Below, piece after piece: positions 15,999 to 23,236 of a DNA stretch of 40,381 nucleotides (positions within the stretch are counted from its first letter, which is position 1; every line of letters begins with the position of its first letter). The translations under genes and the position numbers were made by a program. Source of the DNA: JACNIV01 sp965370415 (lineage in GTDB: Bacteria > Cloacimonadota > Cloacimonadia > Cloacimonadales > TCS61); the NCBI GenBank assembly GCA_965370415.1, contig CBDUTJ010000026.1, forward strand, positions 1-40,381, written 5' to 3'. The notes under the pieces were generated by a model. That model did no database searches and was not told where the DNA came from. It saw nothing but the letters and a program-made list of their open reading frames with translations.

Positions 15999-16967
15999 TT
16001 ATTTTAACTCCATCACCTTTTCTTTCAACACAGGTAAAATTTTGAACAGATCGTCAGCTATCCCATAATCCGCTTCATTAAATATCGGAGCATTTGGGTC
16101 TTTATTGATTGCAATTATGGTTTCAGCTCCCTTCATTCCGGAAACATGCTGAAAAGCACCTGAAATACCTATTGCAATATATAATTTAGGTTTGATGGTT
16201 TTACCGGATGAACCTACCTGTCTGTCTTTGGGAAGCCAATCTGCATCCACGATGGGTCTGGAACAAGCTACAACACCACCGATTGCATCAGCGAATTCTT
16301 CTACCAGAACAAGATTTCCCTGTTCTTTAATTCCTCTTCCAATACCAACAACAACATCCGATTTAGTAATATCAACATCACCGGCAGGAGCTTCTATATA
16401 TTCTACGAATTTGCGATAATCAGGTTCAGTTACAGAAGTATCGATATTTGCGATCTCAGTTTTCAGATCACTTTCCTCTGCCAGGAAACAACCAGCTCTC
16501 ACTGTAAATAAGTACGAAGAATTATCTCGAACAGCAACTTTAGCATTAAGCTTTCCATCATACACCTGGCGAGTAACTATGATTTTATTATCAATAACAT
16601 CGATATCAAGGCAATCTGTAGTGAAAGGAAGTTCTAATTGAGTGGCAAGGGCAGGACAAAGATCCATACCGAAAGCTGTATGACCCATTAAAGTGATGAA
16701 AGGGTTTGCTTTTTTTAATAAATCGGAAAGCGTTAATTGATAGGATTCGGAATTAAAATCTTTGAAAACTTCGCTATCGACAACGAGGATACGATGTGCC
16801 TGTGATTTGATTTTTTCCACGAGATTTTTTGTATTGTGTCCCAGAATTAATGCAGTAAGATTTGAGTTCGTTTTTTCTGCCAGCATTCTACCGCAACTTA
16901 GCAATTCAAAGCTAATATCTCTGATTTCTCCTTGACGATGTTCTATAAGTGTATATATTTCTGACAT
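15999..16967 (-). CDS. etfA: Electron transfer flavoprotein alpha subunit
   Basis: This 322-residue EtfA has the C-terminal FAD-binding domain with VGSSGKTIKPKLYIAIGISG followed by AFQHVSGMKGAETIIAINKD, the family signature. It forms a heterodimer with the product of the gene 11 nt upstream and accepts electrons from the three acyl-CoA dehydrogenases encoded ahead of it. A GGAGG site precedes the ATG. Whether it is of the bifurcating type cannot be decided by eye. Confidence 0.93.
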   Translation of the reverse strand: MSEIYTLIEHRQGEIRDISFELLSCGRMLAEKTNSNLTALILGHNTKNLVEKIKSQAHRILVVDSEVFKDFNSESYQLTLSDLLKKANPFITLMGHTAFGMDLCPALATQLELPFTTDCLDIDVIDNKIIVTRQVYDGKLNAKVAVRDNSSYLFTVRAGCFLAEESDLKTEIANIDTSVTEPDYRKFVEYIEAPAGDVDITKSDVVVGIGRGIKEQGNLVLVEEFADAIGGVVACSRPIVDADWLPKDRQVGSSGKTIKPKLYIAIGISGAFQHVSGMKGAETIIAINKDPNAPIFNEADYGIADDLFKILPVLKEKVMELK

Positions 16968-16978
16968 TTATACCTCCG

Positions 16979-17752
16979 TTAAATTAACCCTTTTTCTTTA
17001 ATTATCTCAGCAAGTTTACCAGCAGACTCGCCGGGACTTCCGGTGAGAAACTCTACTTCTTTTGTTTTAGGTGGAATAAATAGCTCTTCGATTTGATTGT
17101 TAAGTAGTAGATTTTCTTTTTCAATTTCTTCCTTACCTATTACTTTGATCTCTTTTTTTGCTGCTCTTCTGATTGCAATCAGAGATGCATAGCGGGGTTC
17201 ATTTATTCCAGTTTGAATGGTGCATAACGCAGGCAGTGAAATATCAAGATGCTCCATCAAACCACCTTCAAGTTCTCTATGAACATGAGCTCTTTTTTCT
17301 GAAGCGTCGATATATATAACAAAAGAAGCATGGGGAATATCTAATAGCTCAGCCAGTGTAACACCAACCTGGGAATAGGCATCATCTGTAGCTATACAAC
17401 CTGCAAAGATCAAATTATAATCTAAATTACTAATTGCAGATTTCAGAATCTGTGCAGTTTTATATCCGTCAAGCTCGTCAAAATCTTCTGCTTTTATCCT
17501 GATCGCATTATCTGCACCTTTTGCCAGAGCTATACGCAGAGTATCTTCTGTATCTTGATAACCCAGAGAAACTACTGTTATTTCACCGCCAAATTTTTCT
17601 TTCAGAAGAACTGCTTCCTCCAGTGCATAGGAATCCGATTCATTCATGTCAAAGCTTAAGCGGTCCTTTTCAATATCCTTTCCGGTGGAATCAATGGTAA
17701 CATCTGCTTCAGCGGTCTGGGGAACTCTTTTAATACAAACAATTAAATCCAA
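16979..17752 (-). CDS. etfB: Electron transfer flavoprotein beta subunit
   Basis: This 257-residue EtfB starts DLIVCIKRVPQTAEA, with the typical early NESDSYALEEAVLLKE and the SLGYQDTEDTLRIALAKGAD segment. It carries the AMP or second FAD of the ETF dimer. The start codon is TTG with a good GGGAGGAAATT site and no in-frame ATG nearby. The 89-bp gap upstream (17753-17841) has only AT-rich sequence with a small possible hairpin at 17812-17830. Confidence 0.92.
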   Translation of the reverse strand: MDLIVCIKRVPQTAEADVTIDSTGKDIEKDRLSFDMNESDSYALEEAVLLKEKFGGEITVVSLGYQDTEDTLRIALAKGADNAIRIKAEDFDELDGYKTAQILKSAISNLDYNLIFAGCIATDDAYSQVGVTLAELLDIPHASFVIYIDASEKRAHVHRELEGGLMEHLDISLPALCTIQTGINEPRYASLIAIRRAAKKEIKVIGKEEIEKENLLLNNQIEELFIPPKTKEVEFLTGSPGESAGKLAEIIKEKGLI

Positions 17753-17841
17753 AATTTCCTCCCAATTTTAAAAAGTCCAAAATTTATAAATAACTAAATT
17801 CCTAAAAGTTTAAAACCTTCGGAACGGTTTATTAAAAATTT

Positions 17842-18984
17842 TTATCTTAGAAGTTCACCTGCAATAACTACTTTTTGAATTTCTGAGGTTCCTTCGTATA
17901 ATTCCAGGATTTTAGCATCGCGGTACAATCTTTCTACAGTATAATCTTTGGAATATCCATATCCACCGAAAATTTGGACGGCTTTACGAGTTACATCTAC
18001 TGAAATATTTGCTGCATAGTATTTTGCCATGGCAGCTTCTTTGGAAAATCTTTTTATTCCTGCATCTTTGCACCAGGCGGAATAATAGACAAGCAATCTG
18101 GCAGCGTGGATCTGGGTAGCCATCTCAGCAAGCATATTCTGGATCATCTCAAATTTACAAATGGGTTTTCCAAAAGCCACTCGTTCTTTGGAGTATTTTA
18201 CTGCTTCATCTAAAGCTGCTTGGGAAACTCCCACTGCCTGAGCTCCAATATCGATACGAGATACATCAAGAGTATTCATACAAATGTAAAATCCCTGACC
18301 TTCTTCTCCTAAAAGATTTTCTTTGGGTACTTTGCAGTCTTCAAAGATCAATTCGCAATTTGCAGTGGCTCTTATTCCCATTAGATCTTCATGGTTGCCC
18401 AGAGAAAAGCCTGGTGATTCCCTATCAACTATGAATGCACTCATCCCTTTATGTTTGAGCTCTTTATCAGTATAAGCAAAAACTATAAAAATCCCAGCCT
18501 CTCCACCATTTGTAATAAATCTTTTTGTGCCATTTAATATATAATGATCTCCTTCTAATTTTGCAGTAGTTTCCATTGCTGCTACATCTGAACCTGCATT
18601 TGGTTCGGTGATTCCCATAGCTCCGATCTTTTTTCCTGAACAGAGAAGTGGAAGATATTTCTGTTTTTGCTCTTCTGTTCCGAACTGCAAGATTGGATAT
18701 CCAGTAAGAGAATTATTAACAGCAACTATTACACCTGTAGAAGCACAAGCTCTGGAGATTTCTTCAATAGCTATTGCCAGAGAAACGAAATCAAATTCTG
18801 AACCGCCGTATTTCTCGGGAATAAAAATGCCAAGTAATCCGAGCTCTGCCAGCTTCTTTATACTTTCTTTTGGAAATTCACCTGAAGCATCGATTTCCGG
18901 TGCTAATGGTGCCAATTCGTTTTCAGCAAATTTCCTGACCTCAGATTGAAGCATCTTCTGGTCATTTGTTAATTCAAAATTCAT
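17842..18984 (-). CDS. Acyl-CoA dehydrogenase 1 (complete active site, short-chain type)
   Basis: This 380-residue acyl-CoA dehydrogenase has all standard motifs: TEPNAGSD (126-133), FITNG (156-160), the RVAFG motif (268-272), QIFGG (337-341) and the catalytic Glu364 in LYEGTSEIQ. The Glu position is that of butyryl-, isobutyryl- and 2-methylbutyryl-CoA dehydrogenases. The alternative Glu position of isovaleryl-CoA dehydrogenase (LDLER) reads LDVSR here. It should form the usual homotetramer and reduce the neighbouring ETF. Confidence 0.9.
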   Translation of the reverse strand: MNFELTNDQKMLQSEVRKFAENELAPLAPEIDASGEFPKESIKKLAELGLLGIFIPEKYGGSEFDFVSLAIAIEEISRACASTGVIVAVNNSLTGYPILQFGTEEQKQKYLPLLCSGKKIGAMGITEPNAGSDVAAMETTAKLEGDHYILNGTKRFITNGGEAGIFIVFAYTDKELKHKGMSAFIVDRESPGFSLGNHEDLMGIRATANCELIFEDCKVPKENLLGEEGQGFYICMNTLDVSRIDIGAQAVGVSQAALDEAVKYSKERVAFGKPICKFEMIQNMLAEMATQIHAARLLVYYSAWCKDAGIKRFSKEAAMAKYYAANISVDVTRKAVQIFGGYGYSKDYTVERLYRDAKILELYEGTSEIQKVVIAGELLR

Positions 18985-19006
18985 AACTTCTCCTTAACCC
19001 TAATTT

Positions 19007-20143
19007 TTATTTTCCTAATATCTGTCTTGCAATTACAATCTTTTGGATTTCTGAAGTCCCTTCCCCGATTTCCATAAGTTTTTCATCACGGATGAACCGC
19101 TCAACAGGATAATCTTTGGTGAGACCCAACATCCCATGAAGCTCGATTGCTGTGTTGGTTGCTTTCATACCGATCAATGAAGCATAATATTTTCCCATGG
19201 CAGCTACTTTGGTTAAAGGTCTTCCTGCATCTTTCAACTCAGCAGCCTGATAAATAAGTAGCCGAGCAGCTTCGATCTCAGTTCCTATTTCAGCAATTGT
19301 AGATTGTATTGACTGATGTTTGTAAAGTGGTTTCCCTGAAATCGTATTAGATTTCACAAACTTAACAGCATAATCAAGGGCACCTTGAGCGATTCCCAGA
19401 GCAAGAGCACCAATAGAAATTCTACCACTATCGAGTGTTTGCATAAAAATTTTGAAACCATCACCTTCTTCGCCTAAAAGATTTTCTTTTGGGATTTTAC
19501 AATCTTCAAAAATCAGTTCTGAAGTAATCGAACCCCGCAAACCCATTTTATTTTCCTCTTTTCCCGGTATGAAACCTGGAGTTCCTTTTTCAACAACGAA
19601 TGCAGAAATTCCAGGATAACGTAATGATGGGTCTTTTGTGGCAGTAAAAACAATTAAATCGGCAACATGACCGGAAGTGATAAAGCACTTTCTCCCATTT
19701 ATAATGTATTCATCACCAATAAGTTTTGCAGTGGTTTCAGTGGCAGAAGCATCACTTCCTGCATTGGGTTCTGTTAATCCAAAAGAACCTATCTTTTCGC
19801 CTTTTGCAAGAGGAATAAGCCACTTCTGTTTCTGAGATTCATTGCCTGACTGATATATCGGAGCAACCGCCAGAGAAGAATGAGCAGCAAAAAAGATTCC
19901 TGTGGAGCCACAAGCCCTACTTACTTCCTCAACTGCAATTGCATAAGATAAAGTATCAAGACCTGCACCGCCGTATTTTTTGGGAACAAACAGACCATAC
20001 AGATCCATTTCTCCCATTTTTTTTACTAAGTCATGCGGAAATTCACTGTTCAGATCGAGCTCTTTTGCTCTTGGAGCTATAACATTATCAGAAAACTCTT
20101 TGAGTTTTTCTTGAAAGGCTAAATGTTTCTCACTTAAGATCAT
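19007..20143 (-). CDS. Acyl-CoA dehydrogenase 2 (keeps catalytic Glu, lacks cross-subunit FAD motifs)
   Basis: This 378-residue protein keeps TEPNAGSD (124-131), CFITSG and the catalytic Glu361 in IGEGTSEIQ. Two motifs that in the family contact the ADP part of the FAD bound in the neighbouring subunit are degraded: RxxFG reads NTISG (266-270) and QxxGG reads ELHGM (334-338). Its start overlaps the stop of the next dehydrogenase gene by 4 nt (ATGA). The losses are the complement of those in that partner (20140-21252), which points to a heteromeric enzyme. The substrate is unknown; the setting suggests a branched-chain acyl-CoA. Confidence 0.88.
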   Translation of the reverse strand: MILSEKHLAFQEKLKEFSDNVIAPRAKELDLNSEFPHDLVKKMGEMDLYGLFVPKKYGGAGLDTLSYAIAVEEVSRACGSTGIFFAAHSSLAVAPIYQSGNESQKQKWLIPLAKGEKIGSFGLTEPNAGSDASATETTAKLIGDEYIINGRKCFITSGHVADLIVFTATKDPSLRYPGISAFVVEKGTPGFIPGKEENKMGLRGSITSELIFEDCKIPKENLLGEEGDGFKIFMQTLDSGRISIGALALGIAQGALDYAVKFVKSNTISGKPLYKHQSIQSTIAEIGTEIEAARLLIYQAAELKDAGRPLTKVAAMGKYYASLIGMKATNTAIELHGMLGLTKDYPVERFIRDEKLMEIGEGTSEIQKIVIARQILGK

Positions 20144-21252
20144 TTTAATAACTCTTTTGCTATTTGAGATTTCATGATTCTGGGAGATGCTTCAAGTAAT
20201 TGAAGAACTTTTGCATCCCTGAAATAGCGTTCCAGAGGATAATCTCTCATATAGCCATATCCACCATGAACCTGTATGGAATTGAGACCTGCAAATATAC
20301 CTAATTCTCCACAATAGGTCCGGGTAATTTTGGAAGCTATTCCAAAGTCTTCCCCTTTATCTACTTTAGAGGCTGCATCATAAACCAGCAATCTTGCGGT
20401 TTCTATTTTCATTTTTATTTCTGACATCATCTCCTGGACCATAGGAAATTCACAAATTCTATGACCAAATTGCACACGCTCTTTGGAATATTTTATAGCA
20501 GCATCCAGTGCTGCTTGAGCAATTCCCAGAGAGATAGCAGAGAAAGCAATATTTGCATAGTCATGAATTTCAGATTGGATCTTTCCACTTTTATCATCTG
20601 GAATGAAACAGTCTTCTTCTAATAGTTCTGTATCTTTGAATTCTGCACCTGCAAAACCTGTTGCTCTCAAACCCAGAAGATTTTTCGAAGTTAGATGAAT
20701 CCCCTTGATATCCTTATCTATAACGTAATATTTAGTATTTTCAGAAGTTGAGATTGGCATTATAAAAAATTTTGCGGAATCACCATTTAAGACAAATTCC
20801 CGATGTCCTGAAAAAATAAATTTATCATTTTCAGCTTTCAGGTTGTTTTTTTCTTCTGGCAGGTCTATCTCGGGTTCGCAGACATATCCTCCAATTTCAC
20901 CATTTGAAAGTTTGTTCAAATACTTTTCTTTAAAAGATTCATCGCCATATTTCATCAAAGGATAGGCGACCATACAATTATTTACAACGAGGATCGTACC
21001 TATCGAAGCACAAACTTTAGATATTTCTTCAACGGCAATACAAAGACTGGTCACATCTAATTCAACTCCGCCATATTTCTCGGGAATTATCAAGCTCGAT
21101 AATCCCAATTCGGATAGTTTACCGATTATATCTTTCGGGAAGACACCATTTTCTTCAATGTTTTCAGCAATTGGTTCAAGTTCCGATGTGGCAAATTTTC
21201 TGAATTCATCCCGAATCATTTTTTGTTCATTATTAAGATTTATTAAACTCAC
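20140..21252 (-). CDS. Divergent acyl-CoA dehydrogenase 3 (degenerate catalytic motifs, intact cross-subunit motifs)
   Basis: This 370-residue protein is clearly an acyl-CoA dehydrogenase along its length, but the flavin/substrate motif TEPxAGSD is CEPEIDLP (125-132), FITNG is FVLNG, and EGTSEIQ is EASPRIM (354-360, with the Glu retained). In contrast RVQFG (259-263) and QVHGG (327-331), which bind FAD of the partner subunit, are perfect. It starts with GTG after a GGGAGGCTAA site and overlaps the next gene by 4 nt. It is probably a supporting subunit of acyl-CoA dehydrogenase 2, or else a slow or redirected enzyme. It is not a pseudogene: the frame is intact and core structure is conserved. 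Confidence 0.88.
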   Translation of the reverse strand: MSLINLNNEQKMIRDEFRKFATSELEPIAENIEENGVFPKDIIGKLSELGLSSLIIPEKYGGVELDVTSLCIAVEEISKVCASIGTILVVNNCMVAYPLMKYGDESFKEKYLNKLSNGEIGGYVCEPEIDLPEEKNNLKAENDKFIFSGHREFVLNGDSAKFFIMPISTSENTKYYVIDKDIKGIHLTSKNLLGLRATGFAGAEFKDTELLEEDCFIPDDKSGKIQSEIHDYANIAFSAISLGIAQAALDAAIKYSKERVQFGHRICEFPMVQEMMSEIKMKIETARLLVYDAASKVDKGEDFGIASKITRTYCGELGIFAGLNSIQVHGGYGYMRDYPLERYFRDAKVLQLLEASPRIMKSQIAKELLK

Positions 21253-21308
21253 TTAGCCTCCCTGAGTAAGTTTTTATACTGTTAAAACCGGTTATTTTAA
21301 ATATCACT

Positions 21309-21371
21309 AAACCCCCCTTTTATTCCCCCTTCTAAAGGGGGATTCAATTGAACTCCCCTTTGTAAGGGAGA
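21309..21371. repeat. CCCCCTT-type intergenic repeat with two hairpins
   Basis: In the 186-bp gap between the ribbon-helix-helix gene and acyl-CoA dehydrogenase 3, a sequence like that at 2628-2664 forms CCCCC (21325-21329) / GGGGG (21337-21341) and a second stem CTCCC / GGGAG (21353-21371). It may attenuate transcription entering the large cluster. Confidence 0.55.
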
Positions 21372-21438
21372 CTTAGAGTGGTTTGACAAGCTGAATAAAT
21401 TTTCTGGATTTCCATATTTTTTTGTTCCATAAAAATAT

Positions 21439-21729
21439 TTAACCGATCAGGAATTTCTTAGATTTTTTGGGTATACTGGAATCCGTTAAAAGTTTTCTGA
21501 GAGAATCCATATATTCAAAATATTTTTCCTCTTCTAACTCTTCTGATTTTTCTTGTGAGCTTTTTATAGCCTTAAAATTTTTAACAAAATTAGTTAAAAT
21601 TTGATTAACTAATTCTGAAAATGGTACTCCTTTTAACTTGGCAATTTTATTAATTTCTTTGCTCACTTTAATATCTAAATCAATTGTAGTTTTTTCCAAT
21701 TGTCTTTCTATTTTATCTTTTTTCAACAT
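21439..21729 (-). CDS. Small ribbon-helix-helix-like protein
   Basis: This 96-residue protein reads TTIDLDIKVSKEINKIAKLK followed by GVPFSELVNQILTNFV in its first half, a strand-helix-helix pattern typical of ribbon-helix-helix DNA-binding antitoxins and repressors. A Glu/Lys-rich tail follows. An AGGAGG site precedes the ATG. No toxin gene is adjacent. It is the first gene after a candidate promoter and lies just ahead of the acyl-CoA dehydrogenase run, so it could be a local regulator or an orphan antitoxin. The family call is by pattern only. Confidence 0.6.
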   Translation of the reverse strand: MLKKDKIERQLEKTTIDLDIKVSKEINKIAKLKGVPFSELVNQILTNFVKNFKAIKSSQEKSEELEEEKYFEYMDSLRKLLTDSSIPKKSKKFLIG

Positions 21730-21851
21730 GTGTCCTCCTGAAAATGGTTATAATTTCTTAAGTTCAAACCCCAATTAAATATTCCCTTGAAAATATTTTT
21801 ACCAGCATTAATTTAATTATCATAATCTTAAATCAGAAAGTAAAATCATAA

Positions 21852-21857
21852 TGTCAA
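21852..21857 (-). promoter_or_regulatory. Possible -35 element ahead of the catabolic cluster
   Basis: TTGACA on the minus strand, 123 nt upstream of the small ribbon-helix-helix gene. At 17 nt spacing the -10 position is weak (GATTTA); TAAGAT is at 21 nt. The 181-bp gap 21730-21910 holds nothing else recognised. Confidence 0.3.
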
Positions 21858-21910
21858 GAAATTTAAAGTCATTATAAGATTATAAAGAGCTATAAACGAA
21901 ACAATTATTA

Positions 21911-22816
21911 CTAATTTCCAACTAATGCAGCTACCGTAATCGAGTAGAATTTTGATTCATCGCTATCACTTCGTGAAGTTAAAACCACCGGTACTTTTGC
22001 TCCGGTAATAATGCCTGCCATTTTTGCGTTTGCCAGATATACACCCGCTTTATAAAAGGAATTACAAGCCTCGATGTTTCCGAAAACAATGGCATCTGCA
22101 TCGCCTCCAACAGGACTATCGAAACCTTTGGTCTTACATGACTGCTTGGAAATAGCCAGATCCAGAGCTATCGGTCCATCAATAATTGCATCTTTGATCT
22201 GATTTCGTTTTGACATGGCAGTAATAATAGCAGCATCATACGAATTCTGATAATCCACAGCTACTTTTTCCGAGCAATTAAGCATGGCTACTTTAGGTTT
22301 CTCAATCCCGAATTTATGACAAACATCAATAAGATAATTTGCCATAGCAATTTTTTGCTTGAGATCGGGCTGTAAAATTACTGCAATATCCGATACAAAA
22401 AGCAATTTATGGTAAGTTGGATATTCTAAGATCGTTACATGAGAAAGGATCGCTTTGGGAGGTAAAATCCCTGTTTCTTTATTTAAGATGGCTTTCAAAT
22501 AGTCGGTTGAGCTGACCAAACCTTTAACCAGAACATCCGCTTTATTTTCTCTGATAAATTTGACGGCAAGGTGTGCAGATTGCCTGGGTTCCTTTTCATT
22601 AATGATTTCAAGACCTGATATTTTTAAATTTATATTTTTAGCAATTTGTTGTATTTTTTCTTTATCACCAATGAGTACAGCCTTGATCAGATTTTTATCG
22701 ATAGCTTTCTTTACCGCATTTAATATATTCTGTTCTTCTGCTGCAACTACAGCGATTGTTTTCTTCTCTGATTTTTTTAATTTCTCTAAAACTTGATCTA
22801 ACTTTGTGATGGACAT
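21911..22816 (-). CDS. Phosphate acyltransferase, phosphate butyryltransferase (Ptb) family, paralogue 1
   Basis: This 301-residue protein is of the Ptb/Pta family, which exchanges CoA for phosphate on short acyl-CoA (butyryl-, isobutyryl-, isovaleryl-). Recognisable parts are KADVLVKGLVSSTDYLKAIL near 95-114, LPPKAILSHVTILEYPTYHK and the C-terminal KVPVVLTSRSDSDESKFYSI. With an acyl kinase it would yield ATP from acyl-CoA. Its ATG overlaps the cupin stop by one base (TAATG). No butyrate kinase is in the window. Confidence 0.88.
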   Translation of the reverse strand: MSITKLDQVLEKLKKSEKKTIAVVAAEEQNILNAVKKAIDKNLIKAVLIGDKEKIQQIAKNINLKISGLEIINEKEPRQSAHLAVKFIRENKADVLVKGLVSSTDYLKAILNKETGILPPKAILSHVTILEYPTYHKLLFVSDIAVILQPDLKQKIAMANYLIDVCHKFGIEKPKVAMLNCSEKVAVDYQNSYDAAIITAMSKRNQIKDAIIDGPIALDLAISKQSCKTKGFDSPVGGDADAIVFGNIEACNSFYKAGVYLANAKMAGIITGAKVPVVLTSRSDSDESKFYSITVAALVGN

Positions 22817-23184
22817 TACAGTACTCCTGATTTTATCTTGTATCGCTCGGGATCATCAAACACATCTATAACCATAACTTTAGTAGGAAAATTTGCTGAA
22901 TGAACAACTCCAGCAGGAATAAAATAACTATCACCTTTGCGATATACTTTCATTTGATCGTTTATCGTTAATTCCATCTCACCATCTACCACAATACCCC
23001 ATTGTGAGCAGTGAGAATGGTCGGGCATGTTACCCACAGGTTCAATCTCAAAAAATACAACTTGTTTATTTGTACTTTGAAGAAGCCAACCACGAATTCC
23101 ATCAATGGGAATTTCAATTTCAGGAAGACTTTTGATCATCTCAGGATAGGGAAGAGCGAAAAATTCAGTTTTTTTTCCCATCAT
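22816..23184 (-). CDS. Single-domain cupin protein
   Basis: This 122-residue protein has both cupin motifs: PDHSHCSQWGIVVDGEMEL (two His of motif 1) and YFIPAGVVHSA (His of motif 2). A metal-binding beta-barrel is expected, but the substrate is unknown. A GGAG site lies about 9 nt before the ATG. It is placed between two phosphate butyryltransferase paralogues and coupled to the second by a TAATG overlap, so it is probably connected to short-chain acyl metabolism, perhaps as a sensor or small-molecule enzyme. Confidence 0.8.
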   Translation of the reverse strand: MMGKKTEFFALPYPEMIKSLPEIEIPIDGIRGWLLQSTNKQVVFFEIEPVGNMPDHSHCSQWGIVVDGEMELTINDQMKVYRKGDSYFIPAGVVHSANFPTKVMVIDVFDDPERYKIKSGVL

Positions 23185-23236
23185 TTTATATTACTCCTTT
23201 CTCAGCATTGATTTATTATGTTATCAAAAAATTATA

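Noticed and set aside
20140..21252. Acyl-CoA dehydrogenase pseudogene
   Set aside because: The frame is complete, the start and ribosome site are good, and the cross-subunit FAD motifs are perfectly kept.
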